DNA of 64,000 nt from Deinococcus radiopugnans ATCC 19172 (GTDB taxonomy: Bacteria; Deinococcota; Deinococci; Deinococcales; Deinococcaceae), in assembly GCF_006335125.1 (NCBI RefSeq), contig NZ_VDMO01000001.1, forward strand, positions 124,001 through 188,000, read 5' to 3'. Both the position numbers and the translations under genes were made by a program. How positions within the stretch are numbered: position 1 is the first letter of the stretch; each line of letters starts with the position of its first letter. The notes beneath the pieces were generated by a model. The model did no database searches. It was not told the DNA's origin and saw nothing but the letters and a program-made list of their open reading frames with translations. This document shows, piece by piece, positions 1 through 8,210 of the stretch.

Positions 1-486
1 GACGGCCTGTCCAACTGGATGGACGACAAGGGCTTTGCCACCATTGCCGACGTTTCGGGCCGGGCGCTGCCGCAGGTCAGCACCTTTGGCGAGCTGGACC
101 TGGGCTATCAGGCGGTGGCGCGGATTGACCCGGACAAGTGCATCCAGTGCAACCTGTGCTACGTGGCCTGCAACGACACGGCGCACCAGTGCATCGATCT
201 GGTGGCCGGAAACGGGGTGAGGGTTGATCCCGGCTACGACGTGCGGGTCAACGGCAAGGCGGTGGCCGACACCCGCCCGACGCCCGTCGTGCGCGAGCCG
301 GACTGCGTGGGCTGCGCGCTGTGCGCCAACGTCTGCCCGGTGGACGGCTGCATCACGATGGTCAGCGTGCCGGGCACCCAGCAGAGCGTCAGCTGGGACG
401 CCCTGACGGCCCAGCGACCCGAGATCGCCTCCAGCTGGGACGCCATGATGGCCTACCGCGCGGAGCAGGGCATCGAAATCCATTGA
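1..486 (+). CDS. preA: Dihydropyrimidine dehydrogenase subunit PreA, C-terminal part (5' end outside window)
   Basis: The reading frame is open from base 1, so only the last 161 codons are present. Two ferredoxin-like cysteine clusters are visible (CIQCNLCYVAC and CVGCALCANVCPVDGC), the paired [4Fe-4S] domain at the C-terminus of NAD-dependent dihydropyrimidine dehydrogenase PreA. The enzyme reduces uracil and thymine to dihydropyrimidines in the cytoplasm, normally with a PreT partner, which would lie upstream. The dihydropyrimidinase gene follows 68 bp downstream, so this starts a reductive pyrimidine degradation cluster. The N-terminal FMN barrel is not in the window; the call rests on the Fe-S tail and context. 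Confidence 0.88.
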   Translation, partial: DGLSNWMDDKGFATIADVSGRALPQVSTFGELDLGYQAVARIDPDKCIQCNLCYVACNDTAHQCIDLVAGNGVRVDPGYDVRVNGKAVADTRPTPVVREPDCVGCALCANVCPVDGCITMVSVPGTQQSVSWDALTAQRPEIASSWDAMMAYRAEQGIEIH

Positions 487-554
487 CAAGAACCGATTTG
501 ACAAGGCGTTGAGTGAGGCCAGACCCCCTGACCGCCGCCTGTGAGGACGCAACT

Positions 555-1955
555 ATGACCCTGCTCATCAAGAACGGCCAGATCGTCACGGCACAACAGC
601 AGTACGCGGCAGACATTCTGATCGAGGGCGAGACCATTGCCATGATCGGGGAGAACCTGATTGCGCCGGAGGGCATCGAGACCATCGACGCGGCGGGGCA
701 CTACGTTTTTCCCGGCTTTATCGATCCGCACGTGCACGTCCACCTGCCGTTCATGGGCACGTTTGCCAAGGACACCCACGCCACCGCGTCCCAGGCCGCG
801 CTGATCGGCGGCACCACCACCTTCATCGAGATGCTGGCCCCCGCCGGCAGCGATGAACTGCGCGACGGCTGGAACACCTGGACGGGGATGGCCAAGAACA
901 GCAGCGCCTGCGACTACACCTTCCACATCGGCGTGACGCGCTGGGACGGAGAGACCGAGCAAACCCTACGTGAACTGGTGGCGGACGGCATGACCTCGTT
1001 CAAGGTGTTTCTGGCCTACAAGGGTGCGTTCGGCATCGAGGACAGCGCCCTGTTCAACACGCTGACGCTGGCGAAAGAACTGGGCGTGGTGGTCACCGCC
1101 CACTGCGAGAACGCCGAGCTGGTGTCGCAACTTCAGGCCAAGCTGCTGGCGGAAGGCAAGACGGGGTCCGGGTGGCACGAACCCAGCCGCCCCGAACAGG
1201 TGGAGGCCGACGGCACCGCCCATTTCGCCACCTTTCTGGAGATGACCGGGGCGGAGGGCTACGTGGTTCACCTCTCGAACGCCAAAGCCCTGAAAGCCGC
1301 GCTGGACGCCCGTAAACGCGGCGTGAACATCCATATCGAGTCCGTGATCCCCCATTTCCTGCTGGACAAGACGTTTGCCGAGCGCCCCGGCGTGGAGGGC
1401 GCGAAATACGTGATGAGTCCGCCGCTGCGCGACAAATTAAACCAGGCGGCGCTGTGGCAGGCGCTCAAGGACGGCGAGATCGATACGGTGGCCACCGATC
1501 ACTGCCCCTTCGACGTGGCGCAAAAGCACATGGGGGACAATAATTTTACCCTGATTCCCAACGGTATTCCCGCCATCGAAGACCGCGTGAACCTGCTGTA
1601 CACCTACGGCGTCAGTCGGGGCGGCCTGAGCCTGAACCGTTTCGTGGACGCCGCCAGCACCCGCGCGGCGCAGATTTTCGGGCTGTACCCGAAGAAGGGC
1701 GCGATCGAGGTGGGCTCAGACGCCGATCTGGTGATCTACGATCCGCAGTACCGGGGCACCATCAGCGCGGCCACGTCACACGTCAACAACGACTACAGCG
1801 GCTTCGAGGGCTTCGAGATCGACGGGCGGCCCCGCGTGGTCACGGTGCGCGGGCAGGTCGCCGTGCGCGACGGCCAGTTTGTGGGCGAACCGGGGCGTGG
1901 GCAGTTGCTGCGGCGCTCACCGCGCCCGGCACCGCGGCAAAAGGTTCCGGGTTGA
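555..1955 (+). CDS. hydA: Dihydropyrimidinase / D-hydantoinase
   Basis: A 466-residue cyclic amidohydrolase that opens dihydrouracil, dihydrothymine or hydantoin rings to N-carbamoyl amino acids. The metal-binding HVHVH stretch follows GFIDP, and SFKVFLAYKG carries the lysine that is carbamylated in this family. ATDHCPFD and the C-terminal GSDADLVIYDP are typical. An in-frame start at 513 exists, but ATG 555 follows a GAGGA-type site and matches the usual N-terminus (MTLLIKNG). The stop overlaps the TTG start of the ABC ATPase by 4 bp, so it is translationally linked to the importer. Exact ring substrate cannot be read from the sequence. Confidence 0.93.
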   Translation: MTLLIKNGQIVTAQQQYAADILIEGETIAMIGENLIAPEGIETIDAAGHYVFPGFIDPHVHVHLPFMGTFAKDTHATASQAALIGGTTTFIEMLAPAGSDELRDGWNTWTGMAKNSSACDYTFHIGVTRWDGETEQTLRELVADGMTSFKVFLAYKGAFGIEDSALFNTLTLAKELGVVVTAHCENAELVSQLQAKLLAEGKTGSGWHEPSRPEQVEADGTAHFATFLEMTGAEGYVVHLSNAKALKAALDARKRGVNIHIESVIPHFLLDKTFAERPGVEGAKYVMSPPLRDKLNQAALWQALKDGEIDTVATDHCPFDVAQKHMGDNNFTLIPNGIPAIEDRVNLLYTYGVSRGGLSLNRFVDAASTRAAQIFGLYPKKGAIEVGSDADLVIYDPQYRGTISAATSHVNNDYSGFEGFEIDGRPRVVTVRGQVAVRDGQFVGEPGRGQLLRRSPRPAPRQKVPG

Positions 1956-2791
1956 CGGCCGCCGCGCCCGTGCCGACGCTGCGGGGAACGGGGCAGCCGG
2001 CCGTTCACCTCAAGGACCTCAACATGGTCTTCCGGGGGGCGCAGGGCGACACCGTGGCCCTGCAGGACGCCAATCTGGACATCGGGCAGGGCGAGTTCAT
2101 CAGCCTGATCGGCCCCAGCGGCTGCGGCAAGACCACGCTGCTGCGGCTGATGGCGGACCTGATCACGCCCACGGGCGGCGAACTGCTGATCGGCGGCCGG
2201 TCGCCCGCGCAGGCGCGGCAGGAACGCGCCTACGGCTACGTGTTTCAGGCCCCCGCCCTGCTGGAATGGCGCACCGTGCTGAACAACGTGCTGCTGCCGC
2301 TGGACGTGATGGCCGGGTCTCAGCAAAAGATGTCGAAGGCCGCCCGACAGGCCCGCGCCCACGAGATGTTGAGGCTGGTGGGGCTCGAAGGCTTCGCGGG
2401 CCGTTACCCCTGGCAGCTGTCGGGGGGCATGCAGCAGCGCGTGAGCATCGCCCGCGCCCTGGCCTTCGATCCGGGCCTGCTGCTGATGGACGAGCCGTTC
2501 GGCGCGCTGGACGAGATCACGCGCGAACACCTGAACGGCGAGTTGCTGCGGCTGTGGCAGGAAACGGGCAAGACGGTGGTGTTCGTGACGCACGGCATCA
2601 GCGAGGCCGTCTTCCTCAGCACCCGCGTCGTGGTGATGACCTCGCGGCCCGGCAAGATCGAGGGCGTGGTGGACATTGACCTGCCGTACCCCCGAAACGT
2701 CGAAACCCGCGAGAGTCCGCGCTTCTTTGAGCTGGCGACGCGGGTGCGCGAGCTGCTGCGCCGGGGGCATGGGTTCGACGCCGATGGTTAA
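1952..2791 (+). CDS. ABC transporter ATP-binding protein, NitT/TauT/SsuB family
   Basis: 279 residues with Walker A GPSGCGKTT, signature LSGGMQQR and Walker B LLLMDEP, followed by the H-loop region FVTHGISEAV. This is the energising subunit of a nitrate/sulfonate/pyrimidine-precursor type importer. The TTG start at 1952 overlaps the dihydropyrimidinase stop (TTGA), which supports coupling. Two permease genes and a binding protein follow immediately, giving a complete importer inside the pyrimidine or hydantoin cluster. Import of a pyrimidine, hydantoin or related ring is inferred from position. Confidence 0.9.
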   Translation: MTAAAPVPTLRGTGQPAVHLKDLNMVFRGAQGDTVALQDANLDIGQGEFISLIGPSGCGKTTLLRLMADLITPTGGELLIGGRSPAQARQERAYGYVFQAPALLEWRTVLNNVLLPLDVMAGSQQKMSKAARQARAHEMLRLVGLEGFAGRYPWQLSGGMQQRVSIARALAFDPGLLLMDEPFGALDEITREHLNGELLRLWQETGKTVVFVTHGISEAVFLSTRVVVMTSRPGKIEGVVDIDLPYPRNVETRESPRFFELATRVRELLRRGHGFDADG

Positions 2792-3668
2792 AGCTCGCCG
2801 TCCCGTCATGGCTGGAAGCCTCGGCCCCATGCTGGTCGTGGCCGCCGCCGCGCTGCTGCTGTACTGGCCGCTGATGCTGTGGGCCAACGTCGGCGCGGCG
2901 CAGCGCAGCCTGAACAGCGGCGCGGAACTGGGCTGCGCCACGGCCCTGGCCTGCGCCACCCAGCTCAGAAACCCGGTGCTGCCGGCCCCGGCGCAACTGG
3001 GCCGCAGCCTGCAGGCCATGAGCGTGCCGCCGCTGGCCCCCACCAGCGTGCCGTACAACACGCTGGTCACGGCGAGGGAAACCGTCGTGGGCCTGCTGAT
3101 CGCCTCCGTGCTGGGCGTCCTGCTGGCCGTCGCGCTGGTGGGCAGCCGCGCCTTCGAACGCCTGACCCTGCCGTGGCTGATCGCCTCGCAGACCGTGCCG
3201 GTGATTGCCCTGGCCCCCATGCTGGCGGTGGTGCTGGGGCAGTACGGCGTGCAGGGCTGGCTGCCCAAGGCGCTGATCGCCGCCTACATCGCGTTTTTTC
3301 CGGTGGCGGTGGGCGTGGCGGCAGGATTACGCAGCCCCGATCCCATGCAGGAAGACCTGCTGACCACCTACCGCGCCTCGGGCTGGCAGACCTTCTGGAC
3401 CCTGCGGCTGCCCGCCAGCCTGCCTTTTCTGTTCACGTCGCTGAAAGTGGCCGCCACCGCCGCGCTGATCGGCTCGATTGTGGCGGAAATCAGCACCATC
3501 AGTTTTTCGGGGCTGGGCAAGATGCTGGCCGAGAATTCGCGGGCCAGTGACACGCTGGCGCTGTGGGTGATCATGCTGTACGGCGCCGGGCTGGGCATCG
3601 CGCTGGTGGCCGTGCTGGGCCTGATCGAGAGGCTGGTGACGCCGTGGCGAGCCGGACAGTCGCGCTAG
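2784..3668 (+). CDS. ABC transporter permease 1 (BPD_transp_1, NitT/TauT type)
   Basis: About 294 residues with several hydrophobic membrane segments and the EAA-type loop region (EDLLTTYRASGWQTFWTLRLP), which contacts the ATPase. ATG 2784 overlaps the end of the ATPase gene by 8 bp; ATG 2808 is an alternative just after it. The gene is followed, with overlap, by a second permease, so the importer probably uses a heterodimeric membrane channel. The stretch between the first membrane helix and the core domain (roughly residues 35-75) is longer than in simple SsuC-type permeases. Confidence 0.88.
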   Translation: MVKARRPVMAGSLGPMLVVAAAALLLYWPLMLWANVGAAQRSLNSGAELGCATALACATQLRNPVLPAPAQLGRSLQAMSVPPLAPTSVPYNTLVTARETVVGLLIASVLGVLLAVALVGSRAFERLTLPWLIASQTVPVIALAPMLAVVLGQYGVQGWLPKALIAAYIAFFPVAVGVAAGLRSPDPMQEDLLTTYRASGWQTFWTLRLPASLPFLFTSLKVAATAALIGSIVAEISTISFSGLGKMLAENSRASDTLALWVIMLYGAGLGIALVAVLGLIERLVTPWRAGQSR

Positions 3669-4630
3669 GCCGGGGCCGGACGGGCCGGCTGCCGGGGCGG
3701 GGGTGGCTGGCGCTCGCGCTGGGTGCGGCGTTGCTGCTGGCCGCCGTCTGGAACGTCTGGAGCTTTCCGCTGGACGGTGTGCCGCCCGGACGCAAGGCCA
3801 CCAGCCTCGCCTTGATCGTGCTGGGGCTGGCGGGGGGAATATCTGGCCTGGCCGCGCTGGCCCGCCGGATGACCGGTCTGGTGCCGGCGCTGCTGGCCGC
3901 CCTGCTCACGCTCCTCGCGGTGGAGGGCCTGCTGCGCGCTTACGGCGTCCCGCCGGGCCTGATTCCCACGCCCACGCGGGTGGCGACGGCGCTGTACACC
4001 TCCCGCAGCGTGCTGCTGGGCGACGCCCGCGTGACCTTCGTGCAGGAGGCGCTGCTGGGCTACCTCGCCGGGGTGGGGGCCGGCATCGTGGTGGCGCTGG
4101 CTGCCGTCCGCTTCCCCTTCCTGGAACGCGGCGCGCTGCCCTACGCCGGCCTGTTCGCCAGCATTCCCATCGTGGCGCTGGCCCCGGTCATCGTCAAGGC
4201 CTTCGGGCTGGAGTGGCCGAGCAAGGCGATCATCGTCGCCATCACGGTGTTCTTTCCGGTGGTGGTGAACGTGGTGCGCGGCCTTCAGAGTGCCAGTCCA
4301 CTGCTACTGGACCTGATGCAGACCTACGCAGTCACCCCCGCCGCCTCGTTCCGGCTGGTGAGGGTGCCGAGCGCCCTGCCGTTTCTGTTCAACGCCCTGA
4401 AAATCGGGGCGACGCTGGCCCTGATCGGCGCGATTGTCGGCGAATTCTTCGGCACCACCGGGCAGGGCCTGGGCTTCCGGATTCAGATCGAGGCTGGGCG
4501 CTTCAATCTGGACATCGTGTGGGCGGCCATCGTGATCGCCTCGGTGCTGGGCATTGCGTTCTACGGGGTGATCTCGTGGCTGGAAATGAGGTTTACAAGC
4601 TGGCACGCCAGCCGTCGACAACCGGGCTGA
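3644..4630 (+). CDS. ABC transporter permease 2 (BPD_transp_1, NitT/TauT type)
   Basis: About 328 residues. Three N-terminal hydrophobic helices precede a binding-protein-dependent permease core with an EAA-like loop (DLMQTYAVTPAASFRLVRVP). Upstream in-frame codons lie inside permease 1, so I chose GTG 3644, which gives a 25-bp overlap and a basic N-terminus before the first helix. It pairs with the preceding permease in one importer. The start is less certain than the frame. Confidence 0.85.
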   Translation: MASRTVALGRGRTGRLPGRGWLALALGAALLLAAVWNVWSFPLDGVPPGRKATSLALIVLGLAGGISGLAALARRMTGLVPALLAALLTLLAVEGLLRAYGVPPGLIPTPTRVATALYTSRSVLLGDARVTFVQEALLGYLAGVGAGIVVALAAVRFPFLERGALPYAGLFASIPIVALAPVIVKAFGLEWPSKAIIVAITVFFPVVVNVVRGLQSASPLLLDLMQTYAVTPAASFRLVRVPSALPFLFNALKIGATLALIGAIVGEFFGTTGQGLGFRIQIEAGRFNLDIVWAAIVIASVLGIAFYGVISWLEMRFTSWHASRRQPG

Positions 4631-4702
4631 AAGATCAGATTCCTCCACCTGTCTTAATCCGACTTTTCCCACCACTGCGCCACCGCGCGCCCGGAGGAAC
4701 AC

Positions 4703-5773
4703 ATGAACAAAAGCATCCTGTCCGCCCTGACCGCCGTCCTCGTTGTCTCGGCCCTGAGCAGTGCCAGCGCGGCCAATGTGCCGGTGAGGATGCAGCTCAA
4801 GTGGTTTCCGCAGGCGCAGTTCGCGGGCTTTTTCGTGGCCCAGGCCAAGGGCTTTTACAAGGCCGAGGGGCTGGACGTGACGCTGCTGCCCATCGGGGAC
4901 CAGTCGCCGATTCAGACCGTCGCCACTGGAGCTGCGGACTTCGGCACCACCTGGATCACCGACTTGCTGACCGCCCGCCAGCAGGGCCTGCCCGTGGTGC
5001 ACATCGCGCAGCTGTTCCAGAAGAGCGGCTACACCCTGGTGGCGCTGAAATCCAGCGGACTGACCGACCCCAAGCAGTTTGCCGGCAAGCGCGTCGGCGT
5101 GTGGCCCAGCGGCAACGAGTATCCGGCGGTGGCGCTGCTGAAAAAATACGGCATGACCACCAGCCTGGACAGCACGGTGGCCAACCCCAGCGTGCAGGCC
5201 GTGACGTACCCTTTCGATCCCAGCCTGGTCTTCCCCGACAAGGTGGACCTGGTCTCGGCCATGACCTACAACGAGATCGATCAGATCGTGGGGCTGGGCT
5301 ACCCGCTGGACAAGCTGAAGGTCTTCAACGTCAGCGATTTCGGCGTCAACCTGCTGGAAGACCTGATGTTCACCACCCAGAAGACGCTGGACAGCAAGAA
5401 TTTCAAGAACAGCGGCCTGAGCGGGCAGGAGGTGGCGGCCCGGCTGGTGCGCGCCACCCTCAAGGGCTGGAATTACGCCGTGGCCAACCAGAAGGAAGCC
5501 GTGCAGATCGTGCTGGTCAACTGCGGCAACACCTGCAAGGGCTCGGGCACGCGCTCCAGCGCCGCCGGGCACCAGACCTGGCAGATGGCCGAGGTCGCCA
5601 AACTGTACCGGGCCGGGCAGACCCTCAAGGGCAACGCCGGACTGCTTGACCGGGTCACGTACGACGCCAACGTCAAGCAACTGATGGATCTGGGCATCCT
5701 GAAATCGGCCCCCAGCGCCGGGGCCGTGACCTACAGCGTGTGGGAGAAGGCGACGGGCAAGAAGGCGAAGTAA
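4703..5773 (+). CDS. ABC transporter substrate-binding protein, NMT1/THI5-like
   Basis: 356 residues with a signal peptide (MNKSIL...SSASA) and the NMT1/THI5-like opening LKWFPQAQFAGFFVAQAKGF, the fold that binds pyrimidine-type and riboflavin-type ligands in ThiY/RibY-like proteins. GGAGGAACAC precedes the ATG. It completes the importer that starts at 1952. Clustering with dihydropyrimidinase and a carbamoylase suggests a pyrimidine, dihydropyrimidine or hydantoin ligand; that is inference from family and position. Confidence 0.9.
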   Translation: MNKSILSALTAVLVVSALSSASAANVPVRMQLKWFPQAQFAGFFVAQAKGFYKAEGLDVTLLPIGDQSPIQTVATGAADFGTTWITDLLTARQQGLPVVHIAQLFQKSGYTLVALKSSGLTDPKQFAGKRVGVWPSGNEYPAVALLKKYGMTTSLDSTVANPSVQAVTYPFDPSLVFPDKVDLVSAMTYNEIDQIVGLGYPLDKLKVFNVSDFGVNLLEDLMFTTQKTLDSKNFKNSGLSGQEVAARLVRATLKGWNYAVANQKEAVQIVLVNCGNTCKGSGTRSSAAGHQTWQMAEVAKLYRAGQTLKGNAGLLDRVTYDANVKQLMDLGILKSAPSAGAVTYSVWEKATGKKAK

Positions 5774-5806
5774 GGACCGGGCCAACCAACTTCCAACGGT
5801 GGGGCG

Positions 5807-5812
5807 TAGGCT
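5807..5812 (+). promoter_or_regulatory. Leaderless-type -10 box (TAGGCT)
   Basis: TAGGCT lies 6 nt before an ATG at 5819, the spacing seen at several leaderless genes in this window. It would start transcription at or next to the small ORF and read into the MetX-like gene. Confidence 0.4.
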
Positions 5813-5818
5813 GGGGGC

Positions 5819-5896
5819 ATGTCTGCGACTCTGCCGCGCCCCACACTCTGTCTCGCTGAGCGTTCCTGCCCCGGTCAGTCCGGGGGACGGGCATGA
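5819..5896 (+). CDS. Possible 25-residue leader ORF upstream of the MetX-like gene
   Basis: ATG 5819 sits 6 nt after a TAGGCT box and reads 25 codons to a TGA at 5894-5896 that overlaps the next gene's ATG (ATGA). The peptide starts MSATLPRPTLCLAERSCP and has two cysteines and several arginines. The layout resembles a leaderless upstream ORF with translational coupling. It is too short for a coding-bias argument and could be chance. No function is claimed. Confidence 0.3.
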   Translation: MSATLPRPTLCLAERSCPGQSGGRA

Positions 5897-6918
5897 CCCC
5901 CTGGCCGGTCCAGGAGGGGGTGTTCGAGCTGGGCGACTGGCCAGCCGAACGCGGCGGCGTGATCCGCAGCGCCCGGCTGGCGTGGCAGACGCACGGCACG
6001 CTGAACGCGGCCCGCGACAACGTGATCGTGTACCCGACGAGCTACACGGCCACGCACGACGGCCAGAGCTGGGCCATCGGCCCGGACAGCATCCTTGATC
6101 CAGAGCGGTATTTCATCGTCATTCCGGACATGTTCTCCAACGGGCTGTCGTCGGGCGCTGCGAACACCCCGGACTACCCGGCGGTGGTGACCCTGCGCGA
6201 CAACGTGCTGGCGCAGGAGCGGCTGCTGCGCGAGGTGTTCGGGGTTACACATCTGGCCGCCGCCTACGGCTTCTCGATGGGGGCCATGCAGGCCTACCAC
6301 TGGGCCGCGCTGTTTCCGGAGCGGGTGCAGCGTGCCTTTGTGGTGTGCGGCAGCGCCCGCACCGCCCCGCACAACCGGGTGTTCCTGTCGGGGCTGCTGC
6401 GAACGCTGGAGGCCGCGCCGGAGTACATCGGGAACGGCCAGTTCAGCGCCGTACCGCACGGCACGCTACGGGCCTTCGGCCACATCTACGCGGGCTGGGG
6501 CCTGAGTCAGGACTTCTACCGTCAGGACCTGTTTCGCACCGTCCTGGGCGCCCCCGATCTGGAGACGTACCTGCAGACCGACTGGGAGGCGAGTTTTGCG
6601 GCCCGCGACGCCGCCAATCTGTACGCGCAGGCGCTGACGTGGTTCCACGGGGACATCAGCGCCAACGCCCTGTACGGCGGCGACCTCGCGGCGGCGCTGG
6701 GCGCAATTCAGGCGCGGGTGCTGCTGCTGCCGGGTGAAACGGACCTGTATTTCCGGGTGGCCGACAACGCCGCCGAACGGGCGCACCTGAAACACGGTGA
6801 ACTGAACCCCATCCCCTCAGTGTGGGGCCACCGGGCCGGCAGTCCCGCCGGACTGCCGCAGGAACTGGCCTTTTTGAAGGGGGCGGTGCGCGGCGCACTG
6901 GCCACAGAGTCGCCCTGA
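5893..6918 (+). CDS. Alpha/beta hydrolase, homoserine O-acetyltransferase (MetX)-like
   Basis: 341 residues with the MetX-type alpha/beta fold. The nucleophile elbow GFSMG places the catalytic Ser at 128. GETDLYF gives a candidate Asp284 and WGHRAG a candidate His313. Members include true homoserine acetyltransferases and many paralogues of unknown acyl acceptor. It lies between the importer and the carbamoylase of the pyrimidine cluster, so a role there (for instance on an acyl or carbamoyl intermediate) is as plausible as methionine synthesis. The start overlaps the stop of a small upstream ORF. Confidence 0.8.
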   Translation: MTPWPVQEGVFELGDWPAERGGVIRSARLAWQTHGTLNAARDNVIVYPTSYTATHDGQSWAIGPDSILDPERYFIVIPDMFSNGLSSGAANTPDYPAVVTLRDNVLAQERLLREVFGVTHLAAAYGFSMGAMQAYHWAALFPERVQRAFVVCGSARTAPHNRVFLSGLLRTLEAAPEYIGNGQFSAVPHGTLRAFGHIYAGWGLSQDFYRQDLFRTVLGAPDLETYLQTDWEASFAARDAANLYAQALTWFHGDISANALYGGDLAAALGAIQARVLLLPGETDLYFRVADNAAERAHLKHGELNPIPSVWGHRAGSPAGLPQELAFLKGAVRGALATESP

Positions 6919-6932
6919 CCCGGCTTTTTCGC

Positions 6933-6938
6933 TAAGCT
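6933..6938 (+). promoter_or_regulatory. Leaderless -10 box (TAAGCT) for the carbamoylase
   Basis: TAAGCT ends 5 nt before ATG 6944, with no Shine-Dalgarno between. This fits the leaderless TANNNT promoters known in Deinococcus and gives the carbamoylase its own transcript. Confidence 0.6.
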
Positions 6939-6943
6939 GGACC

Positions 6944-8173
6944 ATGACCCTCAATCCAACGCGAACCCTGGACGAACTCAAAGCGCTGCGCGAACTGACC
7001 GGCGACGCGGATGGGGCGCAGCGGGTGGCCTTTACAGACCTGTGGGTCACGGCCCGTAAATTCCTGACCGATAAACTCGCGGATTTGCCGGTTGAGGTCC
7101 ACACCGACGCGGCGGGCAACCTGTGGGCCACCCTGGCGGGTGAGTCCAGCAAAGAACTGCTGATCGGCGGCCACATCGACAGTGTGCCGAACGGCGGCTG
7201 GCTGGACGGCTGCCTGAATACGCTGGCCGGTCTGGAAGTGCTGCGCCGCCTGTCGGAGCAGGGCAAACCGCCCGTGACCGTGCGACTGGTGGACTGGGCC
7301 GACGAGGAAGGGGCCCGCTTTGGCCGCAGCCTGTACGGATCGAGCGCGGCGGGGGGCAACATCGACGTTGCCGAAATGCAGAAGCTCAGGGACCGGGATG
7401 GAATCGGGTTAGAGGAGGCGCTGGAGCGGGTGGGCATCACGCTGGCGGACGCCCCCAACGCGCGCGAGGAACTCAAGAACGCCGCCGCATATCTGGAGCT
7501 GCACATCGAGCAGGGGCCGGTGCTGGAAGGCCTGGGGCTGCCGCTGGGCACGGTTCTCGGGACATTCGGAGTAGAGCGGCACACCATCACCTTTCACGGG
7601 CAGGCGGCGCATTCGGGCAGCACGCCCATGAACGTGCGCCGCGACGCCTTCCGGGCCGCCGGGCAATTCTCGCAGGAGATTTATGCCATTGCCGAGCGCC
7701 ACAGCGGAGTGTGTACGATTGGCAGTTGCACCACGCTTCCAGGCATCGTCACCAGCGTGGTGGAGACCTGCGAGATCACCCTGGATCAGCGCAATCTGGA
7801 GGCGCACAGACTCGCGGCCATGTGGCAGGACGCGCAGGCCGCCGCCACACAGTTTGCCGAGGAAGGCGGCTGCACCGTGACCTTCGGCGATTTGTGGAAC
7901 ATCGAACCCATCCTGTTTCACCCGGAGCTGATTGAGGCGGCCGACGCCTCCATCCTCGAAATCGTTCCTGTCAGTCACCGCCTGCCCAGCGGCCCACTGC
8001 ACGACGCGGCAGAGGTGGCCCGCGCCGGGGTCCCCACCGTGATGCTGTTCGTCCAGAGCCTGCGCGGCATCAGCCACAACAAGATCGAGGACACCGAGGA
8101 AGCGCACATCCTGCAAAGCGTGGAGGCGCTGGATCGGCTGACGGACCGAACGATGGCGTGGATCGGGAGATGA
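6944..8173 (+). CDS. N-carbamoyl amino acid amidohydrolase / beta-ureidopropionase (M20 family)
   Basis: 409 residues of the hydantoinase/carbamoylase family of M20-type metallohydrolases. Metal-site motifs appear in order: GGHIDSVPNGGWLDG, DWADEEGARFG, ELHIEQGPVLE, and a late RLPSGPLHDAAEVA followed by GISHN. The enzyme hydrolyses N-carbamoyl-beta-alanine (or an N-carbamoyl-L-amino acid) to the free amino acid, CO2 and ammonia. With PreA and dihydropyrimidinase it completes the reductive pyrimidine route to beta-alanine or beta-aminoisobutyrate. It converges on mgtE. Confidence 0.9.
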   Translation: MTLNPTRTLDELKALRELTGDADGAQRVAFTDLWVTARKFLTDKLADLPVEVHTDAAGNLWATLAGESSKELLIGGHIDSVPNGGWLDGCLNTLAGLEVLRRLSEQGKPPVTVRLVDWADEEGARFGRSLYGSSAAGGNIDVAEMQKLRDRDGIGLEEALERVGITLADAPNAREELKNAAAYLELHIEQGPVLEGLGLPLGTVLGTFGVERHTITFHGQAAHSGSTPMNVRRDAFRAAGQFSQEIYAIAERHSGVCTIGSCTTLPGIVTSVVETCEITLDQRNLEAHRLAAMWQDAQAAATQFAEEGGCTVTFGDLWNIEPILFHPELIEAADASILEIVPVSHRLPSGPLHDAAEVARAGVPTVMLFVQSLRGISHNKIEDTEEAHILQSVEALDRLTDRTMAWIGR

Positions 8174-8210
8174 GCGGCCCGGCGACGGACGCCGCAGCCA
8201 GGGTCAGTCG

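Noticed and set aside
2676..2783. N-terminal extension of permease 1
   Set aside because: The extension lies inside the ATPase gene and encodes a non-membrane, Cys/Arg-rich stretch unlike permease N-termini.
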